From contig NC_092800.1 in assembly GCF_918797505.1 (NCBI RefSeq), positions 29,130,263-29,194,262 on the forward strand: 64,000 nt of DNA, read 5' to 3'. Source of the DNA: Bemisia tabaci (taxonomy: Eukaryota > Arthropoda > Insecta > Hemiptera > Aleyrodidae). The notes under the pieces are model-generated. The model had not been told where the DNA came from and did no database searches. It was given only the letters and a program-made list of their open reading frames with translations. The translations under genes were made by a program, and so were the position numbers. Positions 11,326 to 25,084 of this stretch are shown here, piece by piece; the stretch's first letter is position 1, and each line of letters begins with the position of its first letter.

Positions 11326-14300
11326 AGATATGCGAGGGCGGATCCAGCAACATGGCAACACAGGATTCCCTCCGTTTAAACTTAGGTTAAATAATCGATT
11401 ATCGTCGGAGCACCCGGCCCCTTCAAAAATCGATACATGTTCATTGGTTTAAATGGAGAAAAAAGAATGTTGCCAATTTGCTGGAGCCAATGATGAGATG
11501 GACATTTCCAATTAATTTTAGAGGTACCGCAACTTAAGTTGAGGTAGTGCCGCAACATTTGGGTCAGTAACCTGTTTTATTGGGGTATCACCACAATTAA
11601 TTGGGGTATCTCTGCGATTAGTTGGAAATGTTCAAGTTGGGACTTAATCCCCAACTCTTCTTTTTTTCGAGAGGCATAATGAAATATGTTTGTCTCGAAG
11701 GCGTCATTTTTCGTAAATTTTGGAGGAGGGAAACATAATCTAAAAATCTTAGATTTTATCAAAACTGACGACATCAGTCCGTAGATAAATCAAAAATAGA
11801 TTTCATGGAGGATTCCCAGGACGGAAAAACAATGATGATCGCATCCTCTGCGCGTCACAGCTTCCGAAATGGCGGCTGAACTCGAAATGCGACCAACTTT
11901 CTCTACCGCCCCCACCAACGCCTTTATCCGTCTTGATGTTCCTACAATATTTCAATACAAATTATAGCGTTTGGAACCAAAATTGGCTCGAAAAATTTTA
12001 CGAATCTGAAGAGAATGGATATCTCTCAAGACTCTTATTGACAAAGACCTAAGATTTGATTACGAATGCGCAACTCAACGGCTTGCACATACACAATCGT
12101 TCACTCTAGTAAATTAAAACGATAATTGTATCGGAGATATTGGCCTATACCATCCAAGCGCGCATTATTTTTTCACCGTGCATTTTCTTCTCTGCCTTTT
12201 TTTCTAAATTAATGTCTCTGTTGTTCGTATATGTACATATTCAGTTATTGATTTGTTAATTTTTCATTTTATTTTTTTTCTCCGTAACCGTAATCTTGTT
12301 TTCAACACCAAGTTCGTTGTTCCATTTCGTTAAAATGAATCCTTGTTGACTGTATCTGTAAGAGCTGTTTTTTTAAAATGAACATTCATCTAGCTCTCAT
12401 TTTCTGGAATTCTTTCTATCTTAACCTTAAAATTACGATGACAGTAAATATATTAAAGCATCAGTGACTAAAATGGGCCTCTCGATATCCGGTAATGTTT
12501 CCTTGAATTCGTTTGCCTAATTTGTGTTTCTATTTCCCCCTCGAGAAATGGACACAAATTTGAAAGGGAAAGACTGTGTCAGAAAATTTTTCATTGACAG
12601 ATGAATACATATTTATTTACGACAACCAAGGTGCGTCTCCTGATGGTTTGATTTTATTTTGGTCGTTACATTAATTATTAATACTAATTTTGTTATGTTT
12701 TACATTTTTTCTACGACACTTATTGTAAAAAGATATTCTCCAAAACGAACATTGTCAATGAATATACGCCAGAGTGTAGATAAAAAACGATGAAAAATTA
12801 TTGAGATACCCCAATTATTAGATGAATTTGTAATAGTTTAACCCGATTTATTTCTAGAAATTCAAAATGGACTTTTAGGCCCTGGGAAGAATTCATTTTG
12901 CAGTGAGGGGACGTAGCCATAAATTGAGTCCCTCTTTGTGAGAGTATTTCATTTACTCTTAAAATGGAAAGACAAATAATGTAAAAACAAAACTTCCAAC
13001 ATGCTTCCTGTAATAATAGGTATGTTTCGACTGAGAATTGATTGCGAAGTCTGAAAAAAGAAGGAAGACAATTCTATTTATGGACCATTTACTTGTATTA
13101 TTGACTTCCTGTTATATTTTGATCGGACTTATTCTCTGGTTCTACTTTGGTACTTAAAATTTTGTAAATTTCTTGCCATTATCTACAATTTTAGGCGTGA
13201 TATCCGTAGACCTTCATCTGTTTAGACATGTCTGAATAACGGAGTATAGTAACTCATTTACTTTGCAAATTAATTCTCATCACACCATCCGAAGGAAAAT
13301 GAGAAAAGTTTTTTGCTTTCTTTGACATTTTTTCTAAGAAGTCTCGAAGAGACGGTTGGAGAGAAGGGATTAAAATATATTGCGAGGATAAGAAAAATAA
13401 TGACTAATGATGCAACTTCTTAGACAGTTCCGCTCCTTTATGTACCTTCTTTTTGGGCACCATACTGGTGAAAATATTTTCCAGTTTACACGATGCAGTC
13501 ACTTAAACTTTACGTACACGTTAAATATATTTTCTTCTGTGAATAATATGTATAAACTTGAACTTGAATCTATGTCAATATGATTTTAGATTGTTGTAAA
13601 TTTTATTTCTGTTTTGATTACAATTTTAATTGGACATTTTGAACTAAACATTTATAACATTGACCTCTTACGATTTTGAATAATGTGCTGTAATGTATTT
13701 ATCATGTTCAATATGTATAAAATGTGGCAAATTAATACTTGCTACAAAATACATCGAATATATTATTTCTTACGACTTTCTTGCTCATTTACGTTCCTTG
13801 TCCCTAATGCTGAGCACATTAGCAATTTTATAAGTTAGCAACACTGTTTTACTTCCATTTGAATCTATTAAAAATATCGATTTTAGTTGAGGAAAGCTGC
13901 GTTACTAATAATCGATCGTTTTACACACAATTAAATCGAGGGAAATCAGCGTTGCCAACTTTCAAGAATCAAAACTGGTTGTGCACAGAATTGCGAACCG
14001 AACTGATATATTTGAATCGATTTAAACAGAAAAGAACCAACTCTTTTTCTGTGGATTTCAAGGAAAACGTTCAATTAAGTAAAGCGATTATAAATCTTAC
14101 ATTTACTTTTAAAATTGTATTCCTATTTTCCATCTGAATGCTGTAGCGGACGGGCAGAGGGAAAGAGAGTTGTGACTTTATTCCTTCAATCCTTCCATAC
14201 GAGAAAAAAAAAATCAATGAACTTGGTCTCGCACAATATGGCTCTCAATTTAGTTTTTCGAAAAATGTACATGGGTTCCTTTCCTCTAAATCGAATTCGA

Positions 14301-15563
14301 CCAGTTTTAGTTCCAAGAAAAAAAAAAGAAAAATTAGAAAACATTTCTCAGCTAATTGATCTGACACCAATGTATATCGTAGTCTATCACATACTTAAGA
14401 AAGTACTTAAGTAAGTACTCACGTACTTAAGCCAGAATGAAAGATTATTCTATCTTTTTCTTAAAATCTACTTCAATAAAAAAACTCATCTTAACTACTA
14501 AACTATAACTACTAAAACCGCATCTTAACTAACATCTCTTGCGAAGATGTTATAGGAGAAATCAGTTTAAAATTAGAATCCTCTCGATACCATGATGGTT
14601 CAAGTGTACAGCGCGAAGCGACGTCAATGCGAAACGCCTTAAATTAATGGAATAGGCAAGATGAGCTCCCAGGAGGTCGAAGAGTGGTATCACGCCCAAC
14701 AGCACAAATCCTAAGATTTTGCATTGTGAACCGTGTGGTTTTTGCCATACGAGCCGTCAGCCTTGCCTTATTTCCTTTCATAAAAATGAATTTACGTGGG
14801 AAAATTGTGGGTTTTTTTTAAATTCTTTGTGACAATTTTGTTTGCAATTCAATCTGATACAAATGAAAAGTCCAAGAGAAAAATGCATAACTTTCCTTAA
14901 AAAATGAACATTTCATCGGAGAAAATTCGGCAACTCATGAATGTTCATATGGCATTTCCTTCGCACGGCAGTATGTGTGTGTGTGTGTTTTTTTTTTTTT
15001 TGTCAGGTATGAAACGAATTAACTTTAATTAATTGATCTGAATATTTTGCCTTAAGTTATCCGGATCAAATTAAGAGTAAAATTATTTTTAACTTTACAA
15101 AAACCGGAAGAAAAAACAATAACAAAACAGTACGTATCATAAACCGTGTAGTTTTTTGTTGCCGTGCCAAGGAAGAACGCCGTATGAGCCATTCAGATGT
15201 TGCCATATTTCCTTTGAGAAAATTTGACCAGGGTCATACATGAACTAAATTTCTGGGTTAAAATCGGAAGTTCTCCAATTGTGCTTAATTGAAGCTAGTC
15301 CCCCGACAAATGGCCTGAGAAGTTCGATTTTCTGGTCAAAAAAGCACCACGAGTCCGCTAGTTCCTGTGATTTGCAAACGAATCATGAGGGTGGACTCTC
15401 AAAAACGGTCAGACTCAGAAGTACCTGTTCTGTTTCTCAGATGAAGAAGCCGAGAGGGCCTCGGGACCATACCTGGTCGATTCTATACGCCAAACCACAC
15501 AGGATTCGACCCTAATCTCAAACTACTTCTTCACCTTAACAATTGAGTGAAATCGGCAGGGGT
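11326..15563. other. No gene seen (4.2 kb of AT-rich DNA)
   Basis: I find no coding exon or RNA gene. Small structures include three copies of GTACTTAAG near 14392-14430, a TG run followed by a T run near 14975-15001, and two diverged direct repeats (AACCGTGTGGTTTTT at about 14730 and AACCGTGTAGTTTTTT at about 15143, each followed by CATATTTCCTTT-like words). Confidence 0.4.
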
Positions 15564-15792
15564 AGCACTGGTAAAAAAACACATTGGATCTAGAGTCCAG
15601 GCTCTTGAAAACATTGACAAGAAAATGGACTCTTGATTCAAGCAGATTTCAGCTTAAATCAAAAGGAAATCCGCTCAAATTAAGAGGCTTGATTCTTGAT
15701 TTAAGCATAAATCTGACTGAATGAATAGTATTATTTCTTGTCGATGTTTTTAAGAGTCTGGACTCTAGATCCAATGTGTTTTTTTTCCAGTA
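15564..15792. repeat. Foldback element, family F2
   Basis: Second F2 copy, with the terminal word CACTGGTAAAAAAACACATT and its complement ending at about 15792, and the shared inner word GGATCTAGAGTCCAG. It lies about 135 bp beyond the stop codon of PEBP gene A. Confidence 0.85.
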
Positions 15793-15927
15793 AGGGGTAG
15801 TCGTATATATCGCTCCGAAACATAATAACACTTCTTTTTTAAAAATGAAAAAAAGGGGTAACCTATAACCAACGTTCATATTGATGGACCTGTTCCACTT
15901 ATTAATAACATAAGTACATCGATGAAC

Positions 15928-18900
15928 TTATTTTTTCTGCGAGTGTGCGGTCGAGGCATTGTCTTTTCCTGTGCTCTCTGTATGGCTGGTGCTGTTGATC
16001 CCTGGAATACCGTGTACATCGTAGTCAATATCTCCGTCGAGAATGTCAGCATCGATCGTTTGGTAAGTAAACCTAAATTCGGGAGGAACCGTCGTGGTGC
16101 CATTCCTAGGGGGTTTATATTCACTGTAAAAGAAATTGGACGCATGAGGGGCTCCAAATTTGTTCCTTTTTATGAAGTCCTTTGTGTTGAAGTGCCCACG
16201 GATTTTTCCGTCATACCTGAAACATTTAGTCACCTCGATCAAAAATACAATCAAGAACTTGAATAAGACACTTTTTACGAAGCAACCCGAGACAATGGTA
16301 ACAGGAGAAAAACATAGAGTACATAGAGTCGTAATGTAAGTGGGAGAGCTGACGCCATATTCTGCTCGACGCGTTCCAAGTCCGGTGTGCGGGGTCACTT
16401 TTTCGATACATATTCGATCCAAAATGGCGGTGTGGAATATGGCCGGGTCCGCGGGTAATAGGTCAAAATGTCCAAAAAAAATGTCCAAAAGTTAAAATGT
16501 CCAAACCCTGAATGCCCAAAAATCTAAAAAGGCCAAATATCAGTAATGTCCAGCAGACAAATAAGTCCAAAAGTAGGCAAATGTCCAAATGTGAGATTAG
16601 GCATTTTTGGGTGCAGGTTGGCAAGCTGATTGTGAATGCAGCCTTAGAAACAGATGCGTAGGATAATGAAGATGTGTAGGTTAAGAAAAAATGGTGATAA
16701 AACTTTTCACGAGAGCAGGCAAATTCTTACTTATAAAAATGCATTAGTGATTTATTTTCCAAAATTTAAGTGATATTGACAAACATAACAAACATGGCTA
16801 ATATTACCCCGTTTGTTATGAAAAGCCAAAAAAAAAAAATGTATACTTGTCCATAACATCTTCCTATATCAACGTCACTCTGCTCATAAGGACAAATACT
16901 CTTTCCATTAATTTGGACATTTGCCTACTTTTGGACTTATTTGTCTGCTGGACATTACAGATATTTGGCTTTTTTAGATTTTTGGACATTTAGGGTATGG
17001 ACATTTTGACTTTTGGACATCTTTTTTTGGACATTTTGACCTATCACCGGTCCGCGTGTATCGCAAACAATCGACTATGTATCGAAAAAGGGACCCGGCG
17101 CCGCACAGGAGTCTCGGAATTCGGGACCTGGAAAATGCTTGAAGGTGGCGCCAGCTCCCCCACTTGCATTACGACTCTATGTACTCTATGAAGAAAAATA
17201 AGGGGGGAAAGCGGGAAAGAAGGCAAAAATACAGCACTAAAGAACGCGAGACATTTCGACTCGAAACTGAGTCATTTTCAGTCGAAAAATAGAACTAAAA
17301 TCGAAAATTATCGATGAAAAATCTGAGACCTACATGTTGTCCCAGGTTTTTTCATCGATATTTTTCAATTTCTCTATAACTTCGCGCTAAGAAGTGGATT
17401 TCAGACTTTTTTGATGAGCCCAGTGTGATTTTTGTGTAACTTCACCCGTTGTCGGCCTCCTACGGTGTAGTGATTGTAGCGCTAGCTCTATGATCGGGAG
17501 GTCCCGGGTTCGATTCCCAGCTAGGTGGCTCGAGTTTGATGGCCTCAAATAATGGTTGCCTGGGACTGGTTGGTAAGGACGGAAGGGGAACGGGACTAAA
17601 GCGCAGGATTTGCCCTTGTGATCTATTTGAAGTGATAAAAAAGAAAAAAGAAAAAAAGGAAAAAAAATGTTTACTTATTTGGCTCCATCTCTTGCGTGCA
17701 ACAGGCCCATTATTTCAGTGTGACAAGGAATAATAATATGAACGAGACTTTTACTTTGATTTAATGTACAGAAAAACAAACTATTTGAGATGAAATCTTC
17801 ACGTAACTAATTCCTATAATTCCTTCAATTTCGACTCACCTTGTGTTGTTTATGGCTTTTTCAGTGAAATTCATTCGACCACCTGGTTGCTTGAAAATAA
17901 AGAATATAAATCGGTGAGGCCCTGAAAGAGAAAAACGAAACATATTTTTAATTTTCCCGCAAATAGATACCACACAATTTTTACAATCGCTGGAACATAA
18001 CGTTTACTTACTTTTGTAGGTATACATTTTTAGTTTTTTTTTAAAAAAATGTACAGTTAGAGAGGTAAGTAGGTTAGAACAATACAAGAAATCGGGTAAT
18101 GAACTAACTACTCTAACTTCCCCAAATCTGCAACCGATATATTTTTTTCACATTTACCATTCAGTGTGATTCCACGCGTTCACTTTATCTAAATAGTTTT
18201 CCTTGTAACAAAATGTACAATCGCAAATTTCTCCAGTCATGCACCTTGTGTGCTATAATCAGACTTTTAGCTGTTTCCATAGTGGTTCTTTAAACATACC
18301 ATCTTTTTAGACAGGCTCTGTATCGACAGCGATACTCCCAAACCATGCATTTCGTTTGCAGTGTTTCAAAATCTCTGTTCCAATTTTTTTAATGCCCAAA
18401 CTTTTCACATAGAGAAGTAAAAATTCCAAAGTTTTCAAGAATTGACGTTGAGTGAGTCTTTTTTCATTTAAAGAATTAAGTATGACAGGAAGTCTACAAC
18501 GTTGCAAACCAAGATAAGTGGTTTGGGAGTTTCAACATAGATATGGTTTCTGTCATGACTGAGAAAGGTTCGAAGAAGCCCTGAATTAAGCATCATAAAA
18601 TGGATGATATTTATGAACCATGGACTGAATTCAACAGCATGACTTAGGAAGTTTGAAATCTAAAAAATGAAAAAAAATCAAGCGCACAGTTGGGGGTTTC
18701 CCAAATTTTAGGGCAGGCTTCTTCCCGGTTCCTTTAAATGTTGCCAAAATAGTAGAGTTTTTCCTTTCGCAATTTCCATTTTTGGGAGAGGCAAATCACT
18801 GTGAACTCTAGCAAGGATCTATAACGAAAGTTATATTTATCGAGTTTTAATCAGAGATAGTGATAATTTCAAGAAAGGTCCATGCCGACCTAAAAAAACA

Positions 18901-21900
18901 GGCAAAATCAAAGATTTTTATTTTTTTATTTGTTGTATTTATTCTAGTATGAACTCATTGCAATTTCTTGCATGGATCTATTTCCGAGGTTATTCTGTTG
19001 AATGTTACTAGAGGTTCATAACCACAATCAAAATGTAAGCAATATAGAGCCTTACAAGAAAAATAGCTGTTTAAGTGACGACTATTAATGAAATCAGCCC
19101 TTAGATTCCACGCATTAAAGATTAAAACATACCAGTTCCGTTTTCAGGCTTAGGTGTCAAATACTTGACAATTGTATCGCCTGAATATACGCTGATTCCG
19201 TCCATATTATTTACAAGCCAATGGACCCACTCGGATTCCTTAGGTTCCGACCGAGAGGGCTGGTCTGGGTCTGCAAAGAAATAATAAAAAACCTTCAAAG
19301 ACTTACTTGTGAGGAAGGTAATGTCTGCAGTTTCCTACTCTCTTACAATAATCTATTCCATTAGAAATGGCGTAACTACACGTAAACTACCTAATCTACC
19401 TGAAAAATAGCTGCCATAAATAAAAAAAAAAACGATGAGGAAAAATGACTCTAATTCCACGAATAATCTAAAAAAAAAATTGATATTTTTTCTTTTTTAC
19501 AAATAGCGTCATTTTGACTCGTTTATGGAAAATTATTTTGTGCAGTAGGATATTTTTACGGTGAGTGTTTTAATTATCTGTTTTATTAGTTATCTTTCGT
19601 TGTTTCAAAGCTGATTTGTTTCAGCCTACGAATATTGAAAATCCGATAGCAATGTAATGTGAGAAGGTCTATATCGCCTAAATAGCGAATATGTGTCGTC
19701 ACTAGTTGTATATAACGGTATTTCATTACTCTGGGCCCCTCCAGTTCGATATAGGCAAAATTGTCGCTTGGATTCAAACAAATAATACTCTTTATATATT
19801 TCTAGAAATCGGTACTCCTTGAATGTTAGATATATATCTATAGTGATGTATTAATAGCGGCTAGAGACGGCTACAAGCCCCCAGAAAAACTTCGTTAAGT
19901 TGTTTAAATGACTTACCAATCATTAAAAGAGTGAAGTAATCATTTACTCCCCGCGGGAATCTGACCCAAAACGGTCGCCCTTCCAAATCATTTGGATCTA
20001 TATTATTTCCAAAATTAGCTTTGTATCCGTAGACGTATTTAATCTGGTGAAACAAAAATATAAGAATGTATTTCCTTTTTTGGCTAGCAAGAAATAGTTC
20101 GAGAATAGTACCAAGGATTTACAACAGAAATCGTGTGAGGACTTAGTTGAGAACTGGTTGTCTCGCCGAAAATAATGGAATATGTAATGAAAAACCTTAA
20201 CTTGGAAACTGCGTCGAAAATGAAAATTATGATAACGATACAGCGGTAGTCATGTTATTTTTTATGCGTATAGGAAATTCTCCCCTTCGATCAACATATT
20301 GGGTGAATTTTTTTCATTTAGGCAAATCAACGATAAACTAGTCGAGCCATATTATAACGATTATAATAATTTTATATTTTCAAGCTCACTATATAGAATT
20401 TTTACATTTGGATTGCATTTTGCAAAAAGGAACCAGAAGCATTGCAATGATGCTAAGATTGTGCATTTTCATCCTTTGCAATACAATTACAGAAATCTTG
20501 AAAAAATATGAACTTTACATGGTAATTTTTGTCTTAAATTTACAGTTTTGAGCGAGTAAGATAGAAACTGTCAATGGACAATCAAGTTTTTCTTCCAAAT
20601 CAAAAGAAGTTGCACAATCTTTGCTATACACTGCAATGCGTCTGGTTCCTTTTTGCAACATGCTATCCATTTTATATTACAACTCACAGGATTTTTAAGA
20701 GCTAAAAAGACGTATTTTCAGTCTGATTCATTGAACTTTTGTGACATTTGCTATGTGCTCAGAAGAAACACCGCACAGTGGATCGAAGGATCGAGTCAAT
20801 CAGAGAGGTCGGATATACAATTTTTAATAAAAACTACAAATTTGGATGTTTATTTCCGGCACACATTAATTTGAAGGCGTGCTTCTGGAAGAAAATTGCA
20901 CGAAAAAATCAATGGAACCACTTTTAGAGCCTCTAAGTTTTGTATAAACAGAGTTATAAGCTTTTAAAGTTTCCAAATTTTGTCCGACCTCTCCTATTGA
21001 CTCGATCCATCTTGCGGCGCTCAATATCATTGAAACGTGGTCGAATTTTGCCAAAAAACACAATATTCTAAAAAAAAAAAAAAGAAAATGATTGTGAATT
21101 GCTCATTACATTTTCTCAGAGAATTAAATAAGCAACGGAAGCTGTTTTGATCTTACATAGAAAAAATAAAATCCTTTAGCCTTTCTCAGAACAAAGACTT
21201 GTACATAGGAAATGAAGCCGTAGCAAGTGTCCGGAATTTTCGATTTAAGTACTGATTTTTACGTAAAATTTTGCGTGCAACACGATGATGCCACTACTTT
21301 TCTCTGAGACAAACTTCGAAGTTCAAAACAAGCAGTTCCAACACCAAAACGGTGCAGGGCGCTGCTGAAACACTGCACATTATTACCAGTTTATATACCC
21401 GAAGACTGACGAAGATTGAAATAAAAATGGGAAACTTTTCCCACTAAACTCTTCAGAACTTCAGGACGACCACGAGGATGTAGAAACTTCTATGAGCACT
21501 GAGTTATAAGCCTAAAGTTGGTGCATGGAAACATAAACAGGAGGACCCAATCGTTGGTTTAGTTCACTAGACCCTCTGCCAGGCAGCGCTGATGTTACCG
21601 CTAACTGGAGTTGGGGGTCCTTATTTATTCTATTGGTCCATGACTTAACCTTAAACCTTCAGCCCGAAGCCGCAAACAGCTGACGCTTAACGATGCTGCG
21701 CCAAGAAAATGAACCAATCACAAAATAGCACAGTAATACGTCACTAAAATGAAGAGATCACGTTACTGTTCGTAATTTGTTCAAGTTCGATCTGAAGGTA
21801 CTGCCTCGGATATAAGCATTTTAGCATAACGAGGCCCTAAAATAATTTAACCAGGTAATAGTCCGTGCGCGGATCTTATGTTAAAAGCAAAACATTTCAC

Positions 21901-23065
21901 GAAAATTGTTGCAAATACCAGAGAAGAACGAAATCAAAATTTTACCGCGTATACCAGAATGGCGTCATCATCCACAAGGCAAAAGGTTATGTACTATAGT
22001 ACATGTTACATCCGGAGACCTAAACGGCTGAACGCCCAAAAGGCTCTGAAAGTTGAGACCGTAATGGAGGGGATATCCCACGCTATTCTGAGAGTCCATA
22101 TCTATATCAAGTGCTATTCTCCATGCATTTAAGATAAGGAGCAAATACATTATCATGGGTGCCACCATGTTTGCCATCCAACCCTACTAATGTAATCGCT
22201 CCCCAATCCATGGAGGATTTGACCATGCAGATATAGAAGTAGACTCTCAAGATGGCGTGGGATATCCTCTCCATCACGGCCTCTTTGCCCTGGTAAAAAT
22301 GGCAAGTGCTCAGATCAGTAGCTCTTGCCTTTGGAACAGACCTAAACACTGATGTCAGTGCTGCCGGGCGCAGATTTGCTACGTCAGTGTTAGGTCTGTT
22401 CCAAAGGCAAGTCGACGGTGAAAGTCGGCAATCACATAACTCGTTTGCGGTGTCTGAAAATCTCCGCCTCTACGTCATTTTTTTAAAGGAGAACAAATTG
22501 ATATTATTTCTTGAAGTTTTTGCAGAATTTTCTTCGCATTGAGAAGAAAAATCATGACAGTTTTAAAGGATTGCCGTTGAGTAGTTTTCCATTTAAAAAA
22601 TAAAGTATAACAGGAAGTCTGCGACGTCGCAAACCGAGTTATGTGATTGCCGACTTTCACCGTCGAAGTGCCTCTGATGTAAGTATGGCACTGAACTATA
22701 ACAATAAGTGTCTCCGACTTCAGCGGAGTGGAAACTCCCAGAAATACTGTAGAGGCAAAAATTTAGTTAATTACCGATCCGCCATTCGCGCAAGAGCTCG
22801 CTCTTTTTTAATGCAGCAGAATTTTTGTTTTGCCTGTAAGTAAAGCCCCTAGTATTGTTGAAAGTACCAAGAGAATACTTACCTTCAGTTCATGCTTCGG
22901 GGGATACTCGACAATATCAGGCACGATGTTATGTTCCTTCATTATTTTCTCAATCTCTTCGGGTGTTTTTGCGGTGATGACGAGTGCCACTTGCAAAAAA
23001 GCGAATATACTCAACTGGAGCTGAATAGCAACACAGCATTGAAAATCAAATCTATACTCCGCCAT
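15928..23065 (-). CDS. PEBP gene A (phosphatidylethanolamine-binding protein family)
   Basis: Five exons on the minus strand: 23065-22883, 20043-19917, 19270-19133, 17921-17840 and 16216-15928. All introns are GT-AG with phases 0,1,1,2, and the CDS is 819 nt (272 aa). An N-terminal hydrophobic segment (about residues 10-31) suggests secretion. Exon 1 then carries NIVPDIV, exon 2 a FGN...LLMIG strand, exon 3 DPDQPSR followed by EWVHWLVNNMDG and GDTIVKYL, exon 4 GPHRFIFFIFKQ, and exon 5 YDGKIRGHFNTKDF and a long acidic tail ending in KK. DPDxP, the HW histidine and GxHR are the PEBP pocket signature and all are intact. PEBPs bind phospholipid headgroups or act as kinase or protease regulators; the role of this copy is unknown. 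It is longer than a typical PEBP of about 190 aa because of the leader and tail. Introns 1 and 4 are filled with foldback repeats. Confidence 0.85.
16313..17190. repeat. Nested foldback in gene A intron 4, with GTCCAAA-type arms
   Basis: Outer inverted repeat: CATAGAGTACATAGAGTCG at 16313 pairs with the complement ending at 17190. Inner arms (about 16458-16600 and 16905-17045) consist of irregular repeats of TGTCCAAAA and its complement TTTTGGACA, joined to GACCTAT and GGTCCGCG. The centre (about 16600-16900) is unpaired. It may be one long foldback or one element inserted into another. Confidence 0.75.
17455..17668 (+). mobile_element. tRNA-derived SINE-like element
   Basis: The head (about 17455-17525) looks like a decayed tRNA: GTGTAGTGATTGTAGCGC in the A-box position and GGGTTCGATTCCC as the B box with a largely paired T stem. 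It is followed by a unique body and an A-rich tail of AAAAAGAAA type (about 17634-17668). The acceptor stem does not pair well, so this is not a working tRNA. It lies in gene A intron 4. Confidence 0.65.
18300..18535. repeat. Foldback element, family F3 (diverged)
   Basis: Inverted repeat with CCAAACCATGCATTTCGTTT at the left and GCAAACCAAGATAAGTGG on the right, plus the family words TATGACAGGAAGTCT and ACGTTGCAAACC. It lies in gene A intron 3. Better copies are at 22412-22672 and 61692-61953. Confidence 0.7.
20405..20672. repeat. Foldback element of the GGAACCA group (F5-like)
   Basis: Inverted repeat between TTTGCAAAAAGGAACCAGA (about 20418) and TCTGGTTCCTTTTTGCAA (about 20641). It lies in gene A intron 1 and shares the AAAGGAACCA word with elements at 40145, 50145 and 51171. 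Confidence 0.65.
20770..21015. repeat. Foldback element in gene A intron 1
   Basis: Arms pair GATCGAGTCAATCAGAGAGG (from about 20788) with CCTCTCCTATTGACTCGATC (ending about 21007). Inner pairing is weak and there is no coding potential. Confidence 0.65.
21232..22290. repeat. Foldback element, family F1, split by about 700 bp of other DNA
   Basis: The outer left end of an F1 element (21232-21330, with ACACGATGATGCCACTACTT) is separated from its inner left arm, loop and right arm (22035-22290, with GGAGGGGATATCCCACGCTA) by about 700 bp of unrelated DNA. The right outer arm is missing where the next foldback begins. This suggests insertion into, and truncation of, an older F1 copy within gene A intron 1. 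Confidence 0.6.
22324..22411. repeat. 88-bp near-perfect hairpin
   Basis: CTTGCCTTTGGAACAGACCT at the left is exactly complementary to AGGTCTGTTCCAAAGGCAAG at the right; the loop is near 22365. It abuts the F3 element at 22412. Confidence 0.85.
22412..22672. repeat. Foldback element, family F3
   Basis: Terminal inverted repeats TCGACGGTGAAAGTCGGCAA and its complement, then CATAACTCGTTTGCGGT. The internal word TATAACAGGAAGTCTGCGAC is shared with the other F3 copies. It lies in gene A intron 1 near the exon 1 donor. Confidence 0.85.
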
Positions 23066-25084
23066 TTTTTCAAAAGAAAAAAAAATCTCAATACACTAAC
23101 ACTAAACTACGCTTATTTCCATGCTGAGTGGATAACCGAAGTGGCGAAGGAGTCCATTAAGCGGAGCTCCTTCTCATGGGTTTGCAAGAGTTAGGCTGTG
23201 TTGCATCAGCCATCCTGTGCACCGATAAAAAATATATTAAAGAAATGAGATGGTATGTCTGATTGTATGCAGGCATCGGCTAAAGACCTGGAGATGCGTG
23301 TCATGAGAAACTAAGAGAGAGTCAGAAGAAATGAGGGAGAAAAGGAGAGATGAAAAACTGTCTCAAGGCAAATTTGGAAGAAACGTTGGTATGCAGACAG
23401 GAGGTCTACAGCAAAATTGTCCACAAGCAGAAAGTCTACATTCTTTGGTCTACATTTAAAATGTCTAGAACTAAAAAGTCCACTACGAAAATGTCTACAA
23501 ATGAAAATGTCTCCTACAAAAAGTCTTTCCTCAGAAAGTTCACTTCTAAATGAAACAGGTAGAGTGAACTCACATCAGTTACTTCTTTAGTTGTCATATC
23601 ATCCAGCATCCACATCTTCGTCAATAAGTTGCGGGTACACTTTGAGATGGTGACTAATGGCTCTAAGGTAAAGCGCAACATTGTTTTCTGCACGATGGTC
23701 GTCGTAAAATCGTAAAATTTTTATGATAATCTTCATAAAAATATAAATTGTACTACCTATACAAAATATTCTAGTTGAGGATAATACTGATATTAATATA
23801 TACATCATAGCTTAAAAGCTTATTTACCCTTTAAAAAAAAACTGCGTTTTATTATGCATACACGACGAAGTAGTGGATATTGTTGGAGACAGAAATTTTC
23901 GCGACAAATCGTCCATTTTAAAAAAAAAGAAAAATAGAAAAAAGTTATCGCGTTATGTCCTTCCAGAGAGCAGAGATAAAAGAAATATCATTCCTTTCAT
24001 CCTCCGGCGAAAATCTAGGCGACCCAACAATACTGTATGTAAGCGCGCCTATATTGGACGGATGCCACTATTACTACTTCGTAAGCGTCCGTATTGCATA
24101 CATACGAAACGGAAGGCGCGGTAGTTCCTAACGCTCGCAAGTAATCAAAGTACGGTGAAACTAAGTGATCACGGAAATTAAATTTAAAACCAGGGGGTAC
24201 GCGTACGCCCCATGACAGCTTCGCGGTCAAACGCCCCCCCCCCCCCAAATAACTTCGCACCTTAAGCATTGTTTCGTGCGCCACTCTCATGATATCATAT
24301 TATAGGGTAAGATATTTAAACATACAATAAAATCTCAATTTTTCCAAAAATGTATTACAATGAATTAGAGAGTAAAGTTCATGAAAAGTGAAAACACTGA
24401 GTTACTAAGCAAAATTTAAGGTTAGACAAATAACCAGAGTACACCTAATCAGAGGTTATTTATAGGAGACGTATAATTAAAAGAAGAAAATTAGTATTGC
24501 ATATCGATGGCTAACAAATACAACACCGCCAACCTGCAAACTGACGATTTTGCAAAACAGAAGAGAAAACTTCGCCAGTTTTATAATTTTGAGGTTAGAT
24601 TTAAAAGCTTTTCTATGTTGGAGCGTCACTGAAGTAGTAGTAGTAGTAAAATAATTTTATTTTAGAGCGGTGCTTTAGCATCTAAGGCCATTTACACCTC
24701 TAAAGAGGGCAGTAACAGTCATAAATTTACATGGAAATATCACTAAAAATACAAAAGGGTTGAGGGGAAAGGTTAAATTTTGCTTTCCTATAGAAAATGA
24801 GAAAAAAATCTAAGATCATCAGCTTGCGCATTTTATACTGCAGAATGCGGGAAAGTCGCTAACTCATTTTCAGTTGGGTGGTATATTAATTGTTTGTTAG
24901 CCGCCGATATACAGAATATAATCGCTAAAACAAAACTTATTGGCCACATATTTGAATTATAAGATCCGATAAATTACCTCTATATTTTCCCCTCTTTTTT
25001 CGATTAATTCTATTGTTTGAATCGAGTACATCACAAATACTAGCTCAGTACATCTCAGCAAAGATCTCTACATATATTTCTACT
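23066..25084. other. No gene seen; low-complexity GTCTACA stretch and a C tract
   Basis: About 23395-23550 holds irregular copies of AAAGTCTACA or AAATGTCTAC, similar in style to the GTCCAAA repeats at 16458-17045. A run of 13 C lies at about 24234-24246. This is the region upstream of gene A exon 1, so a promoter would be expected at its left end, but I see no defining element. Confidence 0.4.

Noticed and set aside
15922..16266. 114-codon + strand frame
   Set aside because: It is the antisense shadow of gene A exon 5.
17455..17525. Functional tRNA gene
   Set aside because: The B box is good but the acceptor and anticodon stems do not pair, and a SINE-type body and A-rich tail follow.
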